From: JBPRGH01 sp051418055
GTDB taxonomy: Bacteria > Bacteroidota > Bacteroidia > Cytophagales > Cyclobacteriaceae
Assembly (NCBI GenBank): GCA_051418055.1
Contig: JBPRGH010000007.1
Span: 162,845-226,844, forward strand
Length of the DNA stretch: 64,000 nucleotides
Direction: 5' to 3'
The first letter of the stretch is position 1. The number at the start of each line of letters is the position of its first letter. Of this stretch, positions 17,461 through 25,058 are shown piece after piece. Under the pieces are notes generated by a model. It was not told the origin of the DNA. It saw only the letters and a program-made list of their open reading frames with translations, and ran no database searches. Position numbers and translations under genes: made by a program.

Positions 17461-18531
17461 TTATTTTAAATTCACTAAATTATTTGACATATCCCCAAAC
17501 TGCTCATTCAGTTCAGTCCAGGTAAATTTTTTCATATTGTTGCCCACTGTAGGAATATTTTTACCATCTACAAAACCTGTAAGGTTCATCCCCATGGGAC
17601 TGGGTAACTCCGGAGTTTGCACAAAAGTGACTTTTGATATTTCTATTAGTTTGCCAGGATTATCAAAAGTGTTTATATATCTGCCGGCAATATTGTCTTT
17701 CTCGATTTCTTCCTCCTCCTCGAAGTGAAGCATGCATTCAATAGCATCAAAATTGAAGTCTTTGCCCTTATCTGTAATAATCTGAGCAGCATATCGCTGA
17801 TCAACTATAGTCATCTGGCAGAAGTGACAATTCTCTTCGCCATAGTAAATGGTTTTAGGTCCTGTAGAGCAGGAAGACATTATTAATAAAGCAAACACTC
17901 CGGCAAAAGCCACCTTTTTTGTACCTGTCGTATGGCTGCCTGATGCTATACTTTTCTTCTCCTGCTTATTTTTTAACATTCCGGCAACGACACCTAAAGC
18001 CATAGCTATTCCTAAAAATAAACTTCCAGCCTGCGGCCATGACTGTGCATCAAAATTCAAGAGCATCTTGCTACCTATTATTGGTGGCTGATAAGTCATA
18101 CCCGGCACTTTAATCGGTGCATTAGGGTCAAGGTTATGCCCATAGTCATAATTCCAAAGATAAAAGTCATATAACCCAAGAGCTCCAAGGACCAAAAGAA
18201 TACCTGCCCATGAGAAAAAGGCTATTTTATTCCTGGTAAAGGCCGCTACTAATCCTAAAAAGATCATTGTTCCTACTATATATGGAAAGTAGGTAAGCTC
18301 AGGAATAGAATCCGGTTCTATATATTGCATACCTATATAATGATTCAGAATATTAATATTCTGCAGTGTGTAAGGGGTATCACCGGTAATTTGGTTAACC
18401 CAGATATACATATTTATGCCTTCCGTATATTGCGGCGCATAGAGGGTAATTTTCCATAATGGAAAGAAGAAGACTCCAATTAACGAAAGTGCTGCAATTA
18501 TCATTACAATTTGTGGAAGACGACTTTTCAT
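17461..18531 (-). CDS. nosL: NosL fused to an N-terminal membrane domain
   Basis: 356 residues. Residues 1-185 contain about four membrane segments around a large polar loop (YAPQYTEGINMYIWVNQITG, QNINILNHYIGMQY). After a Lys-rich linker a second signal-like segment follows, FAGVFALLIMSSC, with a lipobox-type Cys221. Then comes the NosL domain with NCHFCQM (Cys235, Cys238) and FDAIECML (Met267). NosL is an outer-membrane or periplasmic Cu(I) chaperone, normally an independent lipoprotein of about 170-190 residues. The fusion, or an embedded second lipoprotein start, is unusual. A strong terminator precedes this gene. Confidence 0.88.
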   Translation of the reverse strand: MKSRLPQIVMIIAALSLIGVFFFPLWKITLYAPQYTEGINMYIWVNQITGDTPYTLQNINILNHYIGMQYIEPDSIPELTYFPYIVGTMIFLGLVAAFTRNKIAFFSWAGILLVLGALGLYDFYLWNYDYGHNLDPNAPIKVPGMTYQPPIIGSKMLLNFDAQSWPQAGSLFLGIAMALGVVAGMLKNKQEKKSIASGSHTTGTKKVAFAGVFALLIMSSCSTGPKTIYYGEENCHFCQMTIVDQRYAAQIITDKGKDFNFDAIECMLHFEEEEEIEKDNIAGRYINTFDNPGKLIEISKVTFVQTPELPSPMGMNLTGFVDGKNIPTVGNNMKKFTWTELNEQFGDMSNNLVNLK

Positions 18532-18551
18532 AACTTAAAAAATTAGAAGTG

Positions 18552-18582
18552 AAAAAGAGCCTGCCCCTTGCAGGCTCTTTTT
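18552..18582 (-). terminator. Strong terminator inside the nos operon, between nosZ and nosL
   Basis: A perfect 13-bp stem (18552-18564 with 18570-18582) with a 5-nt loop. The stem sequence is AAAAAGAGCCTGC on the plus strand, so transcripts of either direction end in a T-run. It lies 10 bp after the nosZ stop codon. There is room for only 21 bp before the nosL start, too short for an independent promoter, so nosL-D-F-Y expression must rely on read-through. Confidence 0.92.
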
Positions 18583-18591
18583 TAATATTCA

Positions 18592-20568
18592 TTATAAAGG
18601 TTGTGTCTCACCAAGCGACCACTTCAATGGCACGTTGTCATTTTTACCAGACACCCTCACATATCCCTGCATCTCCTGGTGAAGAGCAGAGCAGAAATCT
18701 GTACAATAGAATGGATATATACCAGCCTTCTTAGGTTCCCATAACAAAGTTCTTGTTTGTCCAGGCATGATCAGCAATTCTGAATTATTAGCACCCAGTA
18801 TTGCGAAACCATGAGGAAGGTCCCAATCCTGTTCAAGGTTAGTTACATGGAAGTATACCTTATCACCTTCCTTGATCCCTTCAATATTATCAGGAGCAAA
18901 GTGGCTACGTATTGAAGTCATATATACTCTTACAATATTACCATCTCTTTCAACTCTTGTATCCTTTTCATTTTTTGTCACATGTGGGTGATGGTTATGA
19001 TCAAGTTTGAAAGTTTTTACAGATTTTGGCTTCAAAATATCCGCAGGTATACCCTGTGCATAGTGGGGTTCACCAATAGTTGGAAAATCGAGAAGCAACT
19101 CAATTTTATCACCTGAGATATCATACAGCTGAGCAGAGTGTGCCAATTCAGGGCCAGTAGGTAAGTACCTGTCTTTGGTGATCTTGTTCATCGCTACAAG
19201 ATATTTACCCCACGGCTTCTTAGAGTCACCACCAGGAATCATCAGGTGACCTACTGAATAGAATGTAGGAGCTCTGTCTAATACTTCTTTAGTCTCAAGA
19301 TCCCATTTCACTACCTCTGAGGAGATAAAGAATGAAGAATATGCATTACCCTTACCATCAAACTCTGTGTGTAATGGTCCAAGGCCAGGCTGCTTCACGA
19401 TACCGTCAAGTACAGATTCAAATTTTAAAACAGGTACATTGTCAATTTTACTCTCATACTCCTCATTTTCAATTGCATTCAGCATTTTAGTGAAAGAGTG
19501 TACAGTAAGGTCTGCCGCAAGCTTACCATTACCTACAATATATTCTCCTGTAGGATCGATATCAACACCATGAGGTGATTTCGGTGTTGGCAGGTAATAC
19601 ATTATACCCGGTAGCTCTGAGGGATCAAGTGTCATTACACTTGTTCTTTCAAAAGATTCTGTCAGCTGCTTTTCTTCATTATATATGTTGTGAAGATAAG
19701 ATGCAGGTAACTCCTTACCTTTTCCCTGTGCCAGGTATTCCTCGGCCTTTTTCCAGTTTACAGCAACAATAAAATCTTTATCATTCTTAGAAGAGTTTAT
19801 TTCTTTAAGTGTTCCAGCCTGCTCAGTATTATAAGAAGTGAAGAAAAACCAGCCATGGGATTTTCCTTTACCTGAATGGGCAAGGTCATAATCATATCCG
19901 GGAACCAGTATCTGGAAGCGAACATCCATTTCACCTGATGCTTCATCAACACCGATAAATGATAATGTACCTGAGAACTTCTCCTGAACTTTAGTTAATG
20001 ATACATCCTGATTTGGTGTTGGAAGGCTGAATCGGGTTCCGGCAACTATATACTCTGTGTTTTCAGTAGTAAATGGTGAACAGTGGTTACCACTTGTGTT
20101 CGGGATTTCAATTATTTCGGCTGTTTCGAAAGTAGTCAGATCAATACGAGCTATCCGCGGTGTATTATTTCCGTTGATAAACAACCATCTTCCATCCGGC
20201 TGGCCATCTGTTTGAGAAAGCTCAGGGTGGTGAGAATCATCCCAGGGCACATAGCCGTAAGAAGTTTTCAACATGTCCTTCGTTTCTTCATTAAATCCAT
20301 ATCCCTTTTCAGCATCAACTGAAAATACAGGGATATTTCTAAATAAACGGCCCGAAGGCAAACCATAAACACTGACCTGGCCGCTAAAACCACCAGACAT
20401 AAATGCATAGAATTCATCATGCTCCCCAGGAGCTACATAAACTTTAGAAGCAGCATCATTCTTTATCAATTTTGAGCTGCCGTCCTGCTTTTCTGCCTGA
20501 GGAGCACAACTAAGTATAATGCCTCCAAGGAAAAGCAACGAGAGTAGATTAACAAATTTAGTTTTCAT
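18592..20568 (-). CDS. nosZ: Nitrous-oxide reductase, Sec-dependent lipoprotein type (clade II)
   Basis: 658 residues. The N-terminus is a Sec lipoprotein signal (LFLGGIILSC), with no twin-arginine motif, which is the mark of clade II NosZ. The beta-propeller carries CuZ-ligand-type His blocks (DDSHHPELSQTDG, GNHCSPF, PHGVDIDPTGEY, GPLHTEFDG, DHNHHPHV). The C-terminal cupredoxin has the CuA site CTDFCSALHQEM (Cys622, Cys626, His630, Met633). It reduces N2O to N2. The upstream cytochrome c ends 11 bp before the start and is a likely electron donor. It is the key gene of the island. Confidence 0.97.
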   Translation of the reverse strand: MKTKFVNLLSLLFLGGIILSCAPQAEKQDGSSKLIKNDAASKVYVAPGEHDEFYAFMSGGFSGQVSVYGLPSGRLFRNIPVFSVDAEKGYGFNEETKDMLKTSYGYVPWDDSHHPELSQTDGQPDGRWLFINGNNTPRIARIDLTTFETAEIIEIPNTSGNHCSPFTTENTEYIVAGTRFSLPTPNQDVSLTKVQEKFSGTLSFIGVDEASGEMDVRFQILVPGYDYDLAHSGKGKSHGWFFFTSYNTEQAGTLKEINSSKNDKDFIVAVNWKKAEEYLAQGKGKELPASYLHNIYNEEKQLTESFERTSVMTLDPSELPGIMYYLPTPKSPHGVDIDPTGEYIVGNGKLAADLTVHSFTKMLNAIENEEYESKIDNVPVLKFESVLDGIVKQPGLGPLHTEFDGKGNAYSSFFISSEVVKWDLETKEVLDRAPTFYSVGHLMIPGGDSKKPWGKYLVAMNKITKDRYLPTGPELAHSAQLYDISGDKIELLLDFPTIGEPHYAQGIPADILKPKSVKTFKLDHNHHPHVTKNEKDTRVERDGNIVRVYMTSIRSHFAPDNIEGIKEGDKVYFHVTNLEQDWDLPHGFAILGANNSELLIMPGQTRTLLWEPKKAGIYPFYCTDFCSALHQEMQGYVRVSGKNDNVPLKWSLGETQPL

Positions 20569-20579
20569 ATTATATAGGT

Positions 20580-21071
20580 TTACTTTAATGTTCTGAAATA
20601 TTCAAGGATTTTACGCGCCTCATCTTCTGTGAGGTTCTGGTCAGCCATTGGCGCCATATATTCAGCCAACAGCGCCTTTGCCTGAGGATCTTTTTTTACC
20701 ATCTCCTCTGGATTAAGGATCATGTTCATAACCCATTCGGGTTTTCTTCTTTCTGTTACTCCTTTCATGGGAGGCCCGATATACCGTTCTTCCACTTTGT
20801 GGCATGCAGAGCATTTCCCTTCAAAAATTGCTTTACCTTCGGTAACCATTTCCGGGTTGATTTCCCCCAGCGCTACATTTTTTATCGGCCCTACACCAAT
20901 ACCAGTGTCTACAGTTTCAGACGTGCTTTTAGCAGGCACTTCTTTTTCAGCACTTGCTGATTGTGTGTCGGCCTGCTCGCCTCCACCCCCACAGGCAGTC
21001 AATCCTGCGATAAGGAATCCGCTCAGGAGTAGGTATAATTTTCGTTTTTTATTAAGTAGTCTCATAGACAT
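20580..21071 (-). CDS. Lipoprotein cytochrome c, first gene of nos operon
   Basis: 163 residues with a lipobox (LIAGLTACG, Cys27) and a Ser/Thr/Glu-rich linker. One class I haem c domain follows, with haem motif CSACH and axial Met in EYMAPMADQNL. The C-terminal LTEDEARKILEYFRTLK helix is typical of cytochrome c551-type domains. The protein is a membrane-anchored electron carrier, likely to NosZ encoded next. Two in-frame ATGs (21071 and 21065) exist. The promoter 33 bp upstream has -7 element TATCTTTG and an Fnr-type box. Confidence 0.9.
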   Translation of the reverse strand: MSMRLLNKKRKLYLLLSGFLIAGLTACGGGGEQADTQSASAEKEVPAKSTSETVDTGIGVGPIKNVALGEINPEMVTEGKAIFEGKCSACHKVEERYIGPPMKGVTERRKPEWVMNMILNPEEMVKKDPQAKALLAEYMAPMADQNLTEDEARKILEYFRTLK

Positions 21072-21133
21072 CCTTTGTTTGTTGAATTAAAAAATTTATG
21101 GTTCAAAGATATTTGTAGAATCAGGGTTTGCTT

Positions 21134-21147
21134 ATGACTGAAATCAT
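21134..21147 (-). promoter_or_regulatory. Fnr/Dnr-type box of the nos operon
   Basis: ATGACTGAAATCAT (ATGAC-N4-ATCAT) lies with its centre 29.5 bp upstream of the -7 element TATCTTTG (21111-21104, minus strand). The ric promoter has identical spacing. A second, weaker half-matching site, TGATTTATGTCA, lies at 21158-21169. Confidence 0.65.
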
Positions 21148-21227
21148 ACGAAATGCATGATTTATGTCAGGAGTTTTACTGAATTTATTGCAGCTGGTGG
21201 TGTTTAAAGGCATTTTTATGATCAAAA

Positions 21228-21241
21228 TCATAAATGAAGAT
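21228..21241 (+). promoter_or_regulatory. Fnr/Dnr-type box of the divergent cytochrome c gene
   Basis: ATGATCAAAATCAT is a perfect copy of the palindrome. The -7 element TAACTTTG is at 21254-21261, with the box centre 19.5 bp upstream, about one helical turn closer than at ric and nos. It could act in activation from a different geometry or in repression. Confidence 0.6.
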
Positions 21242-21276
21242 GATTTCCGCCTATAACTTTGAAATAAAAAAATGTT

Positions 21277-21789
21277 ATGAAAAAACTGGCACTTATATTA
21301 TTAATAGGTTTGACCATAACTGCCAACGGTCAGTCGGTCGAGAATGGAAAAGCAATATTTGATACTAACTGTAAAGCCTGCCACTCAATAGGCAAAGGAA
21401 GGCTTGTAGGGCCGGATCTGGCCGGGATAATGGATAAACGGGATAAGGAATGGATTGCTCAGTTTATCCTTAACTCATCCGAGCTTATAGCAAGTGGTGA
21501 CGAACAGGCCAAAGCAATATTTGAAGAATATAATAAAATTACCATGCCGGCACACCCTTTCTCAGAATCGGAAATGGAAGACCTGCTTGCTTTTATGGGC
21601 AGCTATGAACCCGAACCTGTTGCAGAGGAAACTACTTTTCCTGAAGAGTTAAGTACAGAAGAGCAGGTAGTGGAAAAAGCTGTTGCTGTCCCTTTATGGG
21701 TAAAAGCATTTCTCTCAGGTACGGTGGTAATGGCCATCGTGCTGCTGGTCGTGATAGGTTTTCTTATTAAAATGATAAAAGGGCTTTAA
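21277..21789 (+). CDS. Tail-anchored cytochrome c
   Basis: 170 residues: a cleavable signal (MKKLALILLIGLTITANGQ), a haem c domain with CKACHSIGKGRLVGPDL and axial Met in ITMPAHPFSE, then an acidic linker. A C-terminal membrane anchor (LWVKAFLSGTVVMAIVLLVVIGFLI) ends the protein. The anchor places the haem in the periplasm on the inner membrane. It is divergent from the nos operon and shares its regulatory region, so it is probably an electron-transfer partner between quinol oxidation and NosZ. The C-terminal anchor contrasts with the lipid anchor of the operon cytochrome. Confidence 0.88.
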   Translation: MKKLALILLIGLTITANGQSVENGKAIFDTNCKACHSIGKGRLVGPDLAGIMDKRDKEWIAQFILNSSELIASGDEQAKAIFEEYNKITMPAHPFSESEMEDLLAFMGSYEPEPVAEETTFPEELSTEEQVVEKAVAVPLWVKAFLSGTVVMAIVLLVVIGFLIKMIKGL

Positions 21790-21914
21790 CTTAAAGCAAT
21801 TTTTAATATATCTTTTTTTCAGGCCTACACATCAGTATTCCCATGCGGAAGGTGGATGAAAAATTATTGCGGCTAACATTAAAATTGCCGTTACAACGGA
21901 CCTTATTTACAAAT

Positions 21915-23852
21915 TTACAGAGAAGGTAATGATACCTCCACCTTTGTACCCTGCTGCGGATCACTCTCAATTAAGAGTTTTCCTTTCTGTGCTTTTATAA
22001 ATTCCTTGATAAGGCTAAAGCCCAGTCCACTGCCTTTTTCATTAGCAGTACCTTGAGTGGATATAAAATTATTTGATGTCATTAAATCTTTAACTTTCTT
22101 TTTAGTCATTCCCAATCCATCATCTTTAATAACTAAAATCACATCACTGTCACTTTCAGATGCACTGATTTGTATATTCCCATTCTCTTTTGTGAATTTA
22201 ATTGCATTGGAAAGGATATTTCTAATTATTGTTAGCAGTGCATCTTCATCGGCATAAGCAAATAAATCAGCTGGTACCTCATTTTGTACATTAAGCTGCT
22301 TATTTTCAATCTGAAAACTAAAAAGGGAGATATTCTGATTTACCAGCTCCAACAGATTAACTTTTTGTGAATTAAAACGAAAACCATCCTGCTGTGAAAC
22401 AGCCCACGCCAAAAGGTTATTCAATAAAGTAGAAACTTTAGTGGCAGATTCACTAATATAATCTAATAATTCCGCCTTTTCTCCTGTTATATTCTCCTGC
22501 TTATATGTACTGTTCAAAAGGTCAGCAAGAGATTTTATATTGCCTACTGGACCTTTCAAATCATGTGCAATAAAACTAAATAACCTTTCCTTTGACTTAT
22601 TGGCAATACTTAAATTATTTTTAATTCTGTATAAACGGATAGACAAGTAGATAGAAATACATAAAAACAACAGGAGTAAAATGGCAAATAAATATTGCCT
22701 CTGGATCGTGGCTTGTTTGCTTTCAAGCTCTTGTGCTTTTAATGCATTCTGCATGGATAAAAAATCATTCTCCTGCACCTTTTTATCAAATTCATATTTG
22801 GATTTTATTTCTTCCAGCTGCGCAGCTTTATCAATATTAAATAATGAATCTTTTTCAGAAGTATACAACTGGTGATAAGCATATGCATCTTTAAATTTCT
22901 TCTGCTTAAAATAATTATCAGCAATTAACTTATATACATGGTGTTTTTCACGTAATTCTCCCGATGATTCCATTAGCAGAATGCTCTCCTTGTAAAAATC
23001 AAGGGCAGGCTCCAATTTTCCAAGTGCAGTTAAAGCTTCCCCTTTACTGTAATAAATAAAAATCAGACCGGAAGTAAAATTGTATTTCCGTTGTATTTCC
23101 ACCGCTTTATCATAATTATTAAGCGCTTGTTCATAATTTTTGAGCTTGCTAAAAGCCTCTCCTATATTTCCATAATTGATTCCCGCCTGTAGCTCTTCTC
23201 CAATTTTTGTATTTATTTTTAAAGAATTTTGATAAAAATCAATTGCCTTTTTATAATCTCCTCTGAAAAAATAAATGATTCCTTTATACTCATAATTATT
23301 TGCTATCCTTACAGAATCTGAAGCATTTATAGCAATCTGAAGCATTTTATTGTAAATTTCCTCAGCTTCGTCAAGTTCACCGTTGCTTACATAAATACCC
23401 GCCATAATATTTGAGGCGGCAATATAAGATGAGGTGTCATGGATCGCTTTGAACAGTTTAACACTTTCAATTATATTTTCTATCGACTGGATATTATCAC
23501 CAGAACGCCAATAAATATGGGCAAGCCCTTGGAGAGATTTTGCTTTAACCTCCTTTAGCTCAAGCTCTTCAGATATTTTTTTAGCATTAGAATAGTAAAC
23601 ATGGCTATTTTTAAAATCGCCTATCTGATAGTAAAGATCAGCAAGATGAAGATTTGTTCTTGCTAAAAGCTTCCTATTGCTGCTTGAATCCAGTAATTCT
23701 ATAGACTTTTTGTAATATTTAATCCCACAGGAATAATTAAAAGCTTTAACACATGAATCTGCCTTTAAAGTATATTCAGCTGGAGATATAATAGGTTGCC
23801 CTTCGGGAGTGAAATTAAAATTTAATGAATAAATTAATAGTAAAACAACCAT
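21915..23852 (-). CDS. TPR-containing sensor histidine kinase
   Basis: The frame is open up to 23936, but only from a TTG; the ATG at 23852 gives a signal-like start (MVVLLLIYSLNF) and is preferred, giving 645 residues. About six TPRs cover residues 30-340 (CGIKYYKKSIELL, DFYQNSLKINTKIG, NNYDKAVEIQRKYN). A coiled coil, one membrane helix (LFAILLLLFLCISIYLS), the H-box RLFSFIAHDLKGPVG and the HATPase blocks KDDGLGM and GSGLGFSL follow. TPRs are probably periplasmic. No response regulator is adjacent. Its position next to the N2O island may be coincidental. Confidence 0.88.
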   Translation of the reverse strand: MVVLLLIYSLNFNFTPEGQPIISPAEYTLKADSCVKAFNYSCGIKYYKKSIELLDSSSNRKLLARTNLHLADLYYQIGDFKNSHVYYSNAKKISEELELKEVKAKSLQGLAHIYWRSGDNIQSIENIIESVKLFKAIHDTSSYIAASNIMAGIYVSNGELDEAEEIYNKMLQIAINASDSVRIANNYEYKGIIYFFRGDYKKAIDFYQNSLKINTKIGEELQAGINYGNIGEAFSKLKNYEQALNNYDKAVEIQRKYNFTSGLIFIYYSKGEALTALGKLEPALDFYKESILLMESSGELREKHHVYKLIADNYFKQKKFKDAYAYHQLYTSEKDSLFNIDKAAQLEEIKSKYEFDKKVQENDFLSMQNALKAQELESKQATIQRQYLFAILLLLFLCISIYLSIRLYRIKNNLSIANKSKERLFSFIAHDLKGPVGNIKSLADLLNSTYKQENITGEKAELLDYISESATKVSTLLNNLLAWAVSQQDGFRFNSQKVNLLELVNQNISLFSFQIENKQLNVQNEVPADLFAYADEDALLTIIRNILSNAIKFTKENGNIQISASESDSDVILVIKDDGLGMTKKKVKDLMTSNNFISTQGTANEKGSGLGFSLIKEFIKAQKGKLLIESDPQQGTKVEVSLPSL

Positions 23853-23998
23853 TGAGCGGTTTTTATAATAAATGTTTAGGCCTGTCCCTACCAAATATAA
23901 AAAACATAAATAAATAGTGGATAAAACTGTTGCCAATAATTATTTCAAGCTGTAGCTAAATTTATAGCTTCCAAATTAGCTTTAGCGAAAGAATTCAA

Positions 23999-24259
23999 TT
24001 ACTCATTCTTGTACTTTTTTATAAGATGTGCAGCATAACTACATTCTGCAATAACCTGATAACCCTCAGAGTTCCCATACTCCCAGGCTTTATCAACCAG
24101 CTTTCTCGCAGTACCCGTACCTTTTAGCTGTTCGCTTACCTCTGTGTGTGTAATGATCAGTTTATTTCCCTGGAGCCTGTAATCTACAAAAGCTACAGTT
24201 TCACCTGCTTCTTTTATAAAGAAACGCCCTTCATCACCTTTTTTATGTTCAATATTCAT
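23999..24259 (-). CDS. Small GNAT-like N-acetyltransferase (YjdJ/NATD1 type)
   Basis: 86 residues, the compact GNAT form with DEGRFFIKEAG, AFVDYRLQGNKLIITHTEV and the acetyl-CoA loop LKGTGTARKLVDKAWEY, ending in CSYAAHLIKKYKNE. This matches the short PF14542-type acetyltransferases. The substrate is unknown. It is divergent from the Crp/Fnr gene, sharing a 131-bp spacer. Confidence 0.82.
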   Translation of the reverse strand: MNIEHKKGDEGRFFIKEAGETVAFVDYRLQGNKLIITHTEVSEQLKGTGTARKLVDKAWEYGNSEGYQVIAECSYAAHLIKKYKNE

Positions 24260-24390
24260 AATCCTTATTAGATAACTTAAAATTAGTGAAACCAGCTGGT
24301 AACCTGTTCAACAAATATCATTTCTTTACCTGAAAAATATCATTTGATATATCAATGGATTAATCCTCTTTTGTACAAACTGCGAATAAT

Positions 24391-24984
24391 ATGATGATAC
24401 CTGAAGAGCTCATTGAACAGTATGGAGGCAAAAAGATTGCTTATCGCAAAGGAGAAATACTATTCGATAAAGATACAGAAGCTATAAATTATTATCAGGT
24501 GGCTTCCGGACAGGTAAAAATGAGCAACTATAATCTTGAGGGTCAGGAATTTATTCAGGGTATATTTTCAAAAGGGCAAAGCTTTGGTGAACCGGCATTA
24601 TTCGGAGAATTTAAATATCCGGCCAGTGCCGTGGCTGTTACCAATGCTAAGGTTTATAAATTAACTAAAAACCACTTCTTCCATTTGCTGGAGGAAAATT
24701 TCCATATTCATAAGAAATTTAATTACGAGCTTAGCCAGCGCCTGCGGTACAAAGGAATGATCCTGAATGAGGTCTCCTCCCATCCACCGGAACACCGCCT
24801 GTTGACTCTGATAAATTACCTGAAGAGGAAAAACAATCACGATTCCAACTTTATTGTCCCCTACACACGACAGCAGCTTGCTGATATGACCGGCTTACGA
24901 GTTGAAACCGTTATCAGGACTATTAAGAAAATGGAGCTGGATAATAAGCTGAAGATCGTTGACCATAAAATTGTGGTAGCATAG
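24391..24984 (+). CDS. Crp/Fnr family transcriptional regulator (cysteine-free)
   Basis: 197 residues. A cyclic-nucleotide-binding-like beta roll (about 15-115) contains GQSFGEPALFGEFKYPASAV, followed by a dimerisation helix. The HTH_Crp region is TRQQLADMTGLRVETVIRTIKKM. The recognition helix keeps Glu and Arg (ETVIR), which fits reading of a TGA/TCA core. There is no cysteine in the whole protein, so it cannot bind an Fnr-type 4Fe-4S cluster. A Dnr/NnrR-like haem or NO sensor, or a nucleotide sensor, is more likely. It is the best local candidate for the five Fnr-type boxes. Confidence 0.88.
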   Translation: MMIPEELIEQYGGKKIAYRKGEILFDKDTEAINYYQVASGQVKMSNYNLEGQEFIQGIFSKGQSFGEPALFGEFKYPASAVAVTNAKVYKLTKNHFFHLLEENFHIHKKFNYELSQRLRYKGMILNEVSSHPPEHRLLTLINYLKRKNNHDSNFIVPYTRQQLADMTGLRVETVIRTIKKMELDNKLKIVDHKIVVA

Positions 24985-25058
24985 AGCCAGGAGCCAAGAG
25001 CAAGGAGTTTAGAGCATCAGGTACTACTCTTTGCTCTTTGCCCTTAGCACTATGCAAA
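24985..25058. repeat. Word-like repeat (GAGCCAGGAGCCAAGAGCAAGG / CTTTGCTCTTTGCCC)
   Basis: The spacer between convergent genes has purine-rich words on one side and their pyrimidine-rich near-complements (CTCTTTGCTCTTTGCCCTTAG) on the other. As an imperfect inverted repeat it could fold in RNA and might end both transcripts. Similar words recur at 45110-45145. Confidence 0.6.

Noticed and set aside
24305..24360. TTGATATATCAA palindrome upstream of the Crp/Fnr gene as a sixth box
   Set aside because: The half-sites are 2 bp apart, not 4, so it does not match the others. It could still be an autoregulatory site of another kind.
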